NCBI GenBank assembly: GCA_900551495.1
Contig: URWG01000081.1
Span: 1 to 8,035 of the forward strand
Origin: an uncultured Eubacteriales bacterium
Lineage (GTDB): Bacteria; Bacillota; Clostridia; Oscillospirales; Oscillospiraceae
Direction of reading: 5' to 3'
Length of the DNA stretch: 8,035 bases
The first letter of the stretch is position 1. Each line of letters opens with the position of its first letter. This document shows, in pieces, positions 1 through 6,024 of this stretch. Below the pieces are notes generated by a model that saw nothing but the letters and a program-made list of their open reading frames with translations, was not told where the DNA came from and made no database searches. The position numbers and the translations under genes are program-made.

Positions 1-1
1 C

Positions 2-73
2 GGCCGTACCGGCCGCGCCGGCAAGAACGGCACGGCGATCACTTTCGTAACCCCCGCCGAATACCGCAAGCTC
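2..73 (+). other. DEAD-box RNA helicase motif VI fragment joined in frame to the pseudouridine synthase
   Basis: Read in the same frame as the synthase, these bases give GRTGRAGKNGTAITFVTP followed by AEYRKL. HRxGRTGRxG is motif VI of the helicase C-terminal domain of DEAD-box RNA helicases, and in that family it is typically followed by GxAxxFVTP and then a charged helix. RsuA-family proteins have no such motif at this position, where the end of the S4-to-catalytic linker would be expected. The join probably lies within bases 50-73, because TPAEYRKL resembles both the post-motif-VI helicase sequence and the P-E-E-x-K/R-x-x-L stretch that often precedes GRLD in Firmicutes synthases. The motif is seen directly; the position of the join is inferred. 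Confidence 0.7.
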
Positions 74-514
74 ATGCCCACCGGACGGCTCGACATGGAC
101 ACGGAGGGGCTGCTGCTGTTCACCAACGACGGCGACCTTGCCCATCGGCTGCTTGCGCCGAAGCGCAGGATTGAAAAGACCTACTACGCCGAGCACGACG
201 GCACGGCGGGGCAGGAGGACGTCGCGGCGTTTCGCGCGGGCTGTGAGCTGCGCGACGGGACGAAGTGCCTGCCCGCAATCTTGGAGCCGCTCGGAGACGG
301 AAAAAGCCTTGTCCGCGTCTGTGAGGGCAAGTATCACCAGGTGCGTCGGATGATGGCAAGCCGCGGCATGACCGTCCGCTATCTTCGCCGCATTGCAGAG
401 GGGGGACTGACGCTCGGGACGCTTCCGGTCGGAATGACGCGTGAATTAACACCGGAGGAGATCGACGCGCTGGAGGCTGTGAATTTTGACGAAAATTTTT
501 CAAGCCAAAACTGA
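2..514 (+). CDS. rRNA pseudouridine synthase, RsuA/RluB/RluE family (5'-truncated, chimeric N-terminus)
   Basis: This is the C-terminal part of a synthase that isomerises a uridine to pseudouridine in rRNA. The frame is open at the left edge. From base 74 it carries the family signature GRLDMDTEGLLLFTNDG, with the catalytic aspartate of GRLD at bases 92-94. Then come a KTYY segment, the conserved EGKYHQVRRMM motif, and the closing pattern GGLTLGTLPVGMTREL. From base 74 there are 146 residues; a full enzyme has about 230-240. The N-terminal S4 RNA-binding domain and the first part of the catalytic domain are missing. The in-frame residues before the signature look like a DEAD-box helicase (see 2-73), so this is a fusion, a deletion or an assembly join. 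The exact target (16S U516 versus 23S) cannot be told, so no symbol is given. No clear terminator follows. Family assignment is firm; the intactness of the gene is doubtful. Confidence 0.85.
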   Translation, partial: GRTGRAGKNGTAITFVTPAEYRKLMPTGRLDMDTEGLLLFTNDGDLAHRLLAPKRRIEKTYYAEHDGTAGQEDVAAFRAGCELRDGTKCLPAILEPLGDGKSLVRVCEGKYHQVRRMMASRGMTVRYLRRIAEGGLTLGTLPVGMTRELTPEEIDALEAVNFDENFSSQN

Positions 515-619
515 ATTATTTCAATAAAAATCCGACCGTCACTTTGTCCATATTGACGAAAAACTATCAATATTCCATAAAAATCCCCCTTCGATTTGAA
601 ATAAAATGTCTAAAAGCTA

Positions 620-648
620 TTGCAATCTGTTGAAAAATAGGGTATGAT
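620..648 (+). promoter_or_regulatory. Sigma-A type promoter of the regulator-ftsEX operon
   Basis: TTGCAA (620-625) and TATGAT (643-648) are separated by 17 bases and match the -35 and -10 consensus at 4/6 and 5/6. They sit in the AT-rich gap before the regulator gene. Predicted transcription start is near 654-656, giving a leader of about 50 bases. The upstream ATG at 644 lies inside the -10 box, so it cannot be a start on this transcript; this supports the start at 707. No comparable promoter was seen in the gaps before ftsE, ftsX, the M23 gene or the S41 gene, which suggests that all five genes are read from here. Confidence 0.65.
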
Positions 649-662
649 AGAGCATAGAAATT

Positions 663-677
663 TGCCGAATCTCGGCA
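663..677 (+). promoter_or_regulatory. Inverted repeat in the regulator leader (operator or small attenuator candidate)
   Basis: TGCCGA-ATC-TCGGCA is a perfect 6-base inverted repeat with a 3-base spacer, about 8-22 bases after the predicted transcription start. TTTT follows at 678-681. It could be a protein-binding operator, for example for autoregulation by the downstream regulator, or a short RNA hairpin. The symmetry is seen directly; the function is inferred. A 6-base repeat alone is weak evidence. Confidence 0.35.
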
Positions 678-706
678 TTTTCCCGAAAGACGAAGGAGGA
701 CGGCTT

Positions 707-1801
707 ATGTCCAGTCGCGTATTTCAAAGCATTACCGAGCAGTTATCCGAGGCTTCCCGAATGACCGTCGGCGTGATCGATGCGGAGGGCATCGTGGTTT
801 CCGCGGGCGAAAAAAATCTGGTCGGCGAGCGCTGGCCCGAGGTGATCGTGTCGATCGAGGCTTCGCAGGAGGCGCCGATCGTATATGAGGGCAAAATCTT
901 TTACGCGCTGAAGGGATGGAACTCCGCCTTCGGCTTCGCGGCGTTCGTGCTCGGCACGGACGAGGCGGCGATGACTGCCTGTCGGATGGCGCAGGTCTCC
1001 CTGAGCTGCACCAAAACCTATTACGAGGAGAAGCATGACAAGGGCACCTTTGTCAAGAATATTATCACCGATAATATCCTCCCCGGCGACATCTATATCC
1101 GTGCGAAGGAGCTGCATTTCCAGACGGAGCTGCCCCGTGCGGTATTTCTCGTTCGTCAGCGCGGGCGGGCGGATGTTGCGGTGGTCGAGCTGCTGCAGTC
1201 CATGTTCTCCGACCCACAGCAGGATTTCGTAATCAGCGTGAACGAGACGGATATTGCCGTCGTGCGTCAGGTGCCGCCGGATATTACGGGCGAGGAGCTG
1301 ACGCGGATGGCAAAGACCATCGAGGAGCGGCTCAAGGCGGAGCTGTTCGTGCGCACGACCATCGGCATCGGCACGGTGTCGGAGCATCTGCGCGAGCTTG
1401 CCGACTCCTATAAGGAGGCGCAGGTCGCCATCGAGGTCGGCAAGGTCTTTGACACGGAGAAAACCGTCATCAACTATGAAAGCCTCGGTATCGGCAGACT
1501 GATCTATCAGCTTCCCACGACGCTGTGCGAGATCTTCCTGTCCGAGGTGTTTAAGAAAAATTCCATTGACTCTCTCGATCAGGAGACACTGTTTACCATC
1601 AATATGTTCTTTGAAAACAGCCTCAACGTCTCCGAAACCTCCCGCAAACTCTTTGTCCACCGCAACACGCTGGTCTACCGACTGGAAAAGATCAAGAAGC
1701 TGACGGGACTGGATCTGAGAGAGTTTGACGACGCGATCATCTTCAAGGTCGCGCTGATGGTCAGGAAGTATCTCGCCTCCCGCGAGAACCGCATGATGTA
1801 A
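707..1801 (+). CDS. CdaR/PucR-family transcriptional regulator with putative diacid-sensing N-terminus
   Basis: A probable DNA-binding regulator of 364 residues. Residues ~3-110 resemble the sugar-diacid recognition domain of CdaR; MTVGVIDAEGIVVSAG (19-34) followed by GERW is the typical motif. Residues ~145-260 fit the GGDEF-like middle domain of PucR/CdaR proteins, including a TTIGIG strand and the SYKEAQVAIEVG helix. Residues ~292-358 form the C-terminal helix-turn-helix, with SETSRKLFVHRNTLVYRLEKI at its core. The start at 707 is chosen for its ribosome binding site, GAAGGAGGA at 692-700, six bases upstream; an in-frame ATG at 644 falls inside the -10 promoter box. It is the first gene of the run and ends 16 bases before ftsE. 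In E. coli CdaR responds to glucarate and galactarate. No sugar-acid genes are here and the sensor domain looks short, so the ligand is unknown. Family is confident; ligand and targets are not. Confidence 0.85.
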   Translation: MSSRVFQSITEQLSEASRMTVGVIDAEGIVVSAGEKNLVGERWPEVIVSIEASQEAPIVYEGKIFYALKGWNSAFGFAAFVLGTDEAAMTACRMAQVSLSCTKTYYEEKHDKGTFVKNIITDNILPGDIYIRAKELHFQTELPRAVFLVRQRGRADVAVVELLQSMFSDPQQDFVISVNETDIAVVRQVPPDITGEELTRMAKTIEERLKAELFVRTTIGIGTVSEHLRELADSYKEAQVAIEVGKVFDTEKTVINYESLGIGRLIYQLPTTLCEIFLSEVFKKNSIDSLDQETLFTINMFFENSLNVSETSRKLFVHRNTLVYRLEKIKKLTGLDLREFDDAIIFKVALMVRKYLASRENRMM

Positions 1802-1817
1802 GGAACTTGGTGTACTT

Positions 1818-2507
1818 ATGATTGATCTGAAAGAAGTAACAAAAACCTACGAAACCGGAACGCACGCCCTCAACGGGATCGACCTGCACATTGACGACGG
1901 CGAGTTCGTCTTTTTGGTCGGTCAGTCCGGCTCGGGCAAATCGACGATCATCAAGCTGCTGACCGGCGAGCTTCGTCCCACCTCCGGGACAATCCTCGTC
2001 AACGGCTATCAGCTCGAGTCGATTAAGCGCTCCTCCGTTCCGTACCTCCGCCGCACGCTGGGCGTTATTTTCCAAGACTTCCGTCTGATCGAAAACAAGA
2101 CGGTCTATGAAAATGTCGCCTTTGCCATGCGTGTGATCGGCGCCGCGCCGAAGGAGATCAAAAAGCGCGTGCCGTATGTGCTGGAGCTGGTCGGACTGGA
2201 AAACAAGGCGCGCCGTCTGCCGAAGGAGCTTTCCGGCGGCGAGCAGCAGCGTGTCGCCATTGCACGCGCCCTTATCAACAACCCCACCATGATTATCGCG
2301 GACGAGCCGACGGGCAACCTTGACCCCGTGCGTTCGTTCGAGATCATGCTGCTTTTGGAGCAGATCAACGCCCTCGGTACGACCGTCATGGTCGTTACCC
2401 ACGAAAAGGGACTGGTCGATCGCTTTACCAAGCGCGTGGTTGCCATTGACGAGGGCAGAGTAATCAGCGACGGAATGGATGGGTACTACAATTATGAAGA
2501 GACATAG
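1818..2507 (+). CDS. ftsE: Cell division ABC transporter ATP-binding protein FtsE
   Basis: The cytoplasmic ATPase of the FtsEX complex, which drives conformational change in FtsX to control peptidoglycan hydrolysis at the cell surface. The 229 residues have the usual FtsE length and no extra domain. Visible motifs: Walker A GQSGSGKST (35-43), Q-loop Q86 inside the FtsE-typical VIFQDFRLI, signature LSGGEQQR (138-145), Walker B MIIADEP with D162/E163, and the switch histidine H195 in VVTHE. The N-terminus MIDLKEVTKTY with FVFLVG at 31-35 matches FtsE, which supports the ATG at 1818. The ribosome binding site is weak and distant: AAGGA at 1800-1804, overlapping the previous stop codon and 13 bases from the start. 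Translation may therefore be coupled to the regulator gene. The 3' end overlaps ftsX by 14 bases. Confidence 0.96.
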   Translation: MIDLKEVTKTYETGTHALNGIDLHIDDGEFVFLVGQSGSGKSTIIKLLTGELRPTSGTILVNGYQLESIKRSSVPYLRRTLGVIFQDFRLIENKTVYENVAFAMRVIGAAPKEIKKRVPYVLELVGLENKARRLPKELSGGEQQRVAIARALINNPTMIIADEPTGNLDPVRSFEIMLLLEQINALGTTVMVVTHEKGLVDRFTKRVVAIDEGRVISDGMDGYYNYEET

Positions 2508-3378
2508 TAATTTCGGTTATCTGGTCGGCGAGGGCTTCCGAGCGGTATTCAAGCACGGGTTCATGTCCTTCGCGGCAATCTGCATCACCGTGGCGTGCCT
2601 CGTCATCATCAACAGCTTTGCGCTGATCGCCTATAACATGGACTTGATGGTCGAGGATGTTCAGAAGCAGATGCGCGTCGTGGTTGCCATCGACGAAAAC
2701 TATTCCCATGCCGAAGCCAAGAGCGTCGGCTCCCGCATCAACCTCATTCCAAACGTGGAAAACGCGGAGTATCTCTCCCGTGAGGATGCGCTGCAAAACT
2801 TTGCCGAGGGCTTTGACGACTACCTGTTCGACGGGCTGGACGCCTCGGCAATGCGTGACCAGTTCATTATCACGCTGGTGGATAACGCGCTGGTCGAGGA
2901 GACAACCGAGGAGCTGAAGGCGGTCGAGGGCGTGGCGGATGTCTATGCCGATCCCGACCTTGCGCAATCCCTTGCGACGATCCGAAACGTGCTGTACATC
3001 GCCTCGCTTGCCATTGCCGCGGTGCTGCTCGTCGTTTCGCTCATCATTATCTCCAATACGATTCGCCTTGCCATGCTCGACCGCAGGGAGGAGATCGCCA
3101 TTATGAAGATGGTCGGCGCGACCAACAGCTTCATTCGGCTGCCGTTCTTTATCGAGGGCTTCCTGCTGGGACTGTTCGGCTCGGTGCTTTCCTTCTTCCT
3201 CGAATGGGGACTTTACAATGTGATTCGCACCGCGATTCTTGAGACGAATCTCTCGGTCATCATTATTGTGCCCTTTACGGACGTGCTCCTGCCGCTGGCT
3301 GCGGTCTGCGGTATTGCGGGCTTCTTTATCGGTATCTTCGGCAGCTTGATGTCGATTCGCCGATTCCTGAAGGTGTGA
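2494..3378 (+). CDS. ftsX: Cell division protein FtsX (permease-like)
   Basis: The membrane partner of FtsE, 294 residues, with the four-helix FtsX layout. A short basic cytoplasmic N-terminus (MKRHSNFGYLVGEGF) is followed by a membrane segment at ~24-48. A large extracellular domain (~50-165) contains LSREDALQNF, as in other FtsX proteins. Further membrane segments lie at ~166-189, ~215-245 and ~263-288. DRREEIAIMKMVGAT (196-210) is the conserved cytoplasmic loop after helix 2. The extracellular domain is where FtsX binds its hydrolase or activator in studied species. The start at 2494 is preferred over in-frame ATG 2479 because Firmicutes FtsX proteins begin with MK-R near a GYL-x-EGF motif and GGATGGG (2477-2483) lies ten bases upstream. 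It overlaps ftsE, indicating translational coupling. Confidence 0.95.
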   Translation: MKRHSNFGYLVGEGFRAVFKHGFMSFAAICITVACLVIINSFALIAYNMDLMVEDVQKQMRVVVAIDENYSHAEAKSVGSRINLIPNVENAEYLSREDALQNFAEGFDDYLFDGLDASAMRDQFIITLVDNALVEETTEELKAVEGVADVYADPDLAQSLATIRNVLYIASLAIAAVLLVVSLIIISNTIRLAMLDRREEIAIMKMVGATNSFIRLPFFIEGFLLGLFGSVLSFFLEWGLYNVIRTAILETNLSVIIIVPFTDVLLPLAAVCGIAGFFIGIFGSLMSIRRFLKV

Positions 3379-3399
3379 CCCACCTCTTTGCAAAGGAGG
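3371..3399 (+). promoter_or_regulatory. Two overlapping short hairpins covering the M23 gene ribosome binding site
   Basis: Between ftsX and the M23 gene, AGGTG (3371-3375) can pair with CACCT (3381-3385). Alternatively CCTCTT (3383-3388) can pair with AA and GAGG (3393-3399, one bulged G) across a TGCA loop. The second fold hides the ribosome binding site AAAGGAGGA (3392-3400). The two stems share bases 3383-3385 and exclude each other. The ftsX stop codon (3376-3378) lies in the first loop, so ribosomes finishing ftsX could open the structure. Pairing is read directly; the stems are short and a regulatory role is speculative. Confidence 0.25.
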
Positions 3400-3406
3400 A
3401 CTTTCT

Positions 3407-4672
3407 ATGTACAAATACAGACGGCTTGTCGTGTCGCTGATCGCGCTGGTGCTGGTGGCGACGATGCTGATCGGCTTTATCGTGATGATTGTCAACGCCG
3501 CCAAAAGCTCCTCGGAGATCCAGGACGAGATCGACGAGCTGCAAGAAAAGTCGGATGAGCTTGCCGCGCAGCGGGAGGAGCTGGAAAATCAGATCAGCGC
3601 CAACCGTTCCAAAACGCTGACGACCGTTGAGCAAAAGGCACAGGTCGATCAGCAGATTGAGCTGACGCGGCAGGAGATCGAGAATACCAACGAGCAGATT
3701 CACAACTACAGTGAACTGATCGCGGAAAAGCAGGCGGAGCTGGACGAGCTGAAGGTCAAGCAGGATGAGCTGTTCGACCGCTATAAGCTCAGAATGAGAG
3801 CCATGCAGGAGCGCGGCGAGATCTCGGCGTGGGCGGTCGTGCTGCAATCGGAGACTTTTGCCGATATGCTCAACTGCCACGCGATGATTGAGGAGATCGC
3901 CAAGACCGACCAGCGCATGATGGATGAAATGCGTGCGCTTGCGGAGCGTGTGCTCTCGGCAAAGGACGCGCTGGCAGAGGAAAAGACGCAGCTTGAGCTG
4001 AAAAAGGCGGAGCTTGCCGACGCGGAGGACGACCTCTCCGAAATGCGCGCGGAATCCGATGCGCTGCTGACACAGCTCATCTCCGACAAGGAGAAGCTGG
4101 TCAAGGAGTGCGAGGAATACGAAGCGCAGGAGGCTGCACTGAGCGATCAGATCGCCGCGCTGGAGCAGGAGCGCACCGCCGCACTGCAGCGCGAATGGGA
4201 GGCGGCGCATCCGCCCCAGCCCGATGACAACGGCAGTAATTCGGAGCCTACTCCCGTCCCCAGCACCGGTGAGAGCTTCCTGTTTCCGCTGCCTGCGGGT
4301 GCAGGTACAGTCCTGACCAGTCCCTACGGCTACCGCACGCACCCCATCACCGGCAACTACACGATGCACAACGGCGTTGACCTTGCCATCGGTGCCGGTA
4401 CCCCGATTTACGCGACCAAGAGCGGCTACGTTACCACCGCTACATATAATTACGCCTACGGCTACTATGTGACGATCAACCATATGGACGGCTTCTCGTC
4501 ACTTTACGGTCATATGACGAATTATATTGTCAGCGAGGGCGACTACGTTGAACGCGGTCAGACCATCGGCTACGTCGGCACGACCGGCTATTCCACCGGC
4601 AATCACCTGCACTTTACCATTTATTATAACGGCGGCACGGTGAACCCGATGGGCTATATCTCTTTGCAGTAA
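3407..4672 (+). CDS. Secreted coiled-coil M23 family metallopeptidase, EnvC/CwlO-activator-like FtsEX partner
   Basis: A probable cell-wall hydrolase acting outside the membrane, 421 residues. Residues ~7-31 are a hydrophobic signal peptide or anchor after MYKYRR. Residues ~36-265 are Glu/Lys/Gln-rich heptads typical of a long coiled coil. Residues ~267-288 are a Pro/Ser/Asp-rich linker. Residues ~292-421 are an M23 (LytM-like) domain. All zinc and catalytic residues are present: H321 and D325 in HNGVD, H369 in LYGHM, and H400/H402 in HLH. In E. coli EnvC the domain has lost these residues and only activates amidases, so this protein is more likely an enzyme that cuts peptidoglycan peptide cross-links. 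The coiled coil followed by a hydrolase domain, directly after ftsEX, matches proteins gated by FtsEX (EnvC, CwlO, PcsB). Start: ATG 3407, with AAAGGAGGA six bases upstream and 28 bases after ftsX. Fold and location are confident; the bond cut is inferred. Confidence 0.9.
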   Translation: MYKYRRLVVSLIALVLVATMLIGFIVMIVNAAKSSSEIQDEIDELQEKSDELAAQREELENQISANRSKTLTTVEQKAQVDQQIELTRQEIENTNEQIHNYSELIAEKQAELDELKVKQDELFDRYKLRMRAMQERGEISAWAVVLQSETFADMLNCHAMIEEIAKTDQRMMDEMRALAERVLSAKDALAEEKTQLELKKAELADAEDDLSEMRAESDALLTQLISDKEKLVKECEEYEAQEAALSDQIAALEQERTAALQREWEAAHPPQPDDNGSNSEPTPVPSTGESFLFPLPAGAGTVLTSPYGYRTHPITGNYTMHNGVDLAIGAGTPIYATKSGYVTTATYNYAYGYYVTINHMDGFSSLYGHMTNYIVSEGDYVERGQTIGYVGTTGYSTGNHLHFTIYYNGGTVNPMGYISLQ

Positions 4673-4680
4673 TTTGTTAC

Positions 4681-4708
4681 CCCAGAGCTTGCACCGCCAA
4701 GCTCTGGG
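4681..4708 (+). terminator. Perfect 11-bp stem hairpin between the M23 and S41 genes (partial terminator or mRNA processing element)
   Basis: CCCAGAGCTTG (4681-4691) and CAAGCTCTGGG (4698-4708) are exact reverse complements around a six-base loop, CACCGC. The hairpin begins eight bases after the M23 stop codon and ends before the S41 ribosome binding site (GGAGG, 4724-4728). The sequence after it, TGACGTTTAT, lacks the T-run of a standard intrinsic terminator. It may act as a leaky terminator, an RNase barrier or a 3'-end stabiliser that lowers S41 expression relative to the upstream genes. The structure is certain; the role is inferred. Confidence 0.5.
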
Positions 4709-4733
4709 TGACGTTTATCCGTTGGAGGAAGCT

Positions 4734-5948
4734 ATGAAACGAACGCTTATTATCTCAATTTCCGCGCTGCTGATCGCGGCGCTGCTGACCGGCTGCGCAC
4801 TGCTGCCTGCCGATCTGTTCACTTCCGTCAGCCAAAATGACCCGACCGAGCCGACGGACAATACCGTGACCGTTGATGCGGACTACCTTGCGAAGTTAGA
4901 GGAGGTCGTCGGGCTGCTCGATAAGGTCTATATCGACGGCTACGACACCGACAAGCTCGGCGATTATCTTGCGGAGGCTGCCGTTGCCGCGACAGGGGAC
5001 CGCTGGAGCTATTATATCAGCGCCGAGGACTACGCCGCCTATGTCGAGTCCAACGAGAATGCCTATGTCGGCATCGGCGTGACGATCAAGCATGAAAACG
5101 ACGACGATCCGGGCTTCACCATTGCCTCCGTGACGCATAACAGCCCCGCAGAGGAAGCGGGACTGAAGATCGGCGACATGGTCGTCGCGGTCGAGGGTGA
5201 GGCGGTCGATCCCGAGGATATGTCCGCGGCGCAGAAGAAGGTGCGCGGCGAGGCGGGGACGGATGTTACCATCACGATCCTGCGCGACGGCGAGCGGCTG
5301 GATGTTACGATCACTCGCAATGTGATTGAGACGGAGGTCGTTGTCTATGAGCTGCTGGACACAAACGACGGCTATATCAAGATCAACAATTTCGACGCAC
5401 ACAGCGCCCGCGATACCATTGCCGCGATCGATGATTTGGTCACGCGGGGTGCAAAGTCGCTGATTTTTGACCTGCGCTTTAACCCCGGCGGACGCAAGGA
5501 CGAGCTGGTGCAGGTGCTGGACTACCTGCTGCCGGAGGGACCGTTGTTCCGCTCGGTGGACTACCTCGGCAATGAGGAGGTCGACACCTCCGACGCAGGC
5601 TGCCTTGAAATGCCGATGGCAGTGCTCATCAACGGTGATTCCTACTCCGCTGCGGAATTCTTCGCCGCAGCCCTTCAGGAATACGACTGGGCGACTGTCG
5701 TCGGCACGCAGACCTGCGGCAAGGCAAACTACCAGCAGACCTTCCTCCTGAGCGACGGCTCGGCGATTGCAGTTTCGACGGGTCACTATCAGACGCCGAA
5801 CGGTGTGACGCTTGCCGATGTCGGCGTTACGCCGGACATCACGGTGGAGGTTGATGATGAAACTTACGCCGCCCTATATTATGAACAGGTCGAAAAAGCG
5901 GACGATGCGCAGCTCCAAGCGGCAATTTCTGCTCTAAATGCGGGATAA
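4734..5948 (+). CDS. S41 family C-terminal processing peptidase (CtpA/CtpB-like lipoprotein with PDZ domain)
   Basis: A surface serine protease that cuts protein substrates from the C-terminus or at processed sites, 404 residues. Residues 1-20 are a lipoprotein signal with lipobox LTGC (18-21), so C21 should be lipidated and the enzyme held on the outer face of the membrane. A Pro/Thr/Asp-rich tether follows to ~48. Residues ~50-105 are the N-terminal helical region. A PDZ domain spans ~110-195 (GIGVTI, SPAEEAGLKIGDMVVAVEG). The S41 core spans ~205-372: DLRFNPGG (246-253), nucleophile S305 in NGDSYSAAEFF, and general base K330 with Q334 in GKANYQQ. The Ser/Lys dyad is therefore complete. No C-terminal peptidoglycan-binding domain is present. 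Start ATG 4734 is chosen for GGAGG five bases upstream and the correct signal peptide; a TTG frame start at 4674 lies in the hairpin. The Bacillus subtilis ftsEX locus also carries an S41 protease (CtpB). The substrate is unknown; the adjacent M23 hydrolase is a candidate. Confidence 0.93.
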   Translation: MKRTLIISISALLIAALLTGCALLPADLFTSVSQNDPTEPTDNTVTVDADYLAKLEEVVGLLDKVYIDGYDTDKLGDYLAEAAVAATGDRWSYYISAEDYAAYVESNENAYVGIGVTIKHENDDDPGFTIASVTHNSPAEEAGLKIGDMVVAVEGEAVDPEDMSAAQKKVRGEAGTDVTITILRDGERLDVTITRNVIETEVVVYELLDTNDGYIKINNFDAHSARDTIAAIDDLVTRGAKSLIFDLRFNPGGRKDELVQVLDYLLPEGPLFRSVDYLGNEEVDTSDAGCLEMPMAVLINGDSYSAAEFFAAALQEYDWATVVGTQTCGKANYQQTFLLSDGSAIAVSTGHYQTPNGVTLADVGVTPDITVEVDDETYAALYYEQVEKADDAQLQAAISALNAG

Positions 5949-5961
5949 TCCGAATAAATAC

Positions 5962-5990
5962 TTGACAGAACGGCGCTTTTCTTCTATAAT
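5962..5990 (+). promoter_or_regulatory. Consensus sigma-A promoter of greA-lysS
   Basis: TTGACA (5962-5967) and TATAAT (5985-5990) match the consensus at every base with an ideal 17-base spacer. Predicted transcription start is near 5996-5998, leaving a leader of only about 28 bases before greA. It begins 13 bases after the S41 stop codon, with no terminator between. The upstream operon may therefore also read into greA, but this promoter should dominate. Confidence 0.9.
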
Positions 5991-6024
5991 CATTGCGATC
6001 ATTTGACAAGTGGAGGTTTTTTTC

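Noticed and set aside
537..558. CGTCA...TGACG inverted repeat after the pseudouridine synthase gene as a terminator
   Set aside because: The stem is only 5 bp with a 12-base loop and no T-run follows; it is not convincing as a terminator.
644..706. Upstream ATG extending the regulator by 21 residues
   Set aside because: The ATG lies inside the -10 promoter box and the extra residues do not match the family. ATG 707 has an excellent ribosome binding site.
743..1660. Antisense open frame opposite the regulator gene
   Set aside because: No recognisable domain, and it conflicts with the well-supported CdaR/PucR-type gene.
2464..3504. Antisense open frame opposite ftsX
   Set aside because: Low-complexity product rich in His, Arg and Asp with no motifs, and fully overlapped by ftsX, which is certain.
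3326..4483. Antisense open frame of about 385 codons opposite the M23 gene
   Set aside because: Its Leu/Arg/His-rich product is the typical reverse reading of a Glu/Lys/Gln-rich coiled coil; there is no domain or ribosome binding site.
4690..4718. TTGCAC-17-GTTTAT as an internal promoter for the S41 gene
   Set aside because: The -10 box matches only 3 of 6 bases and the -35 box lies inside the hairpin; too weak to call.
4674..4733. TTG start extending the S41 protease by 20 residues
   Set aside because: The extension is the translated hairpin and would bury the lipoprotein signal sequence; ATG 4734 has GGAGG at proper spacing.
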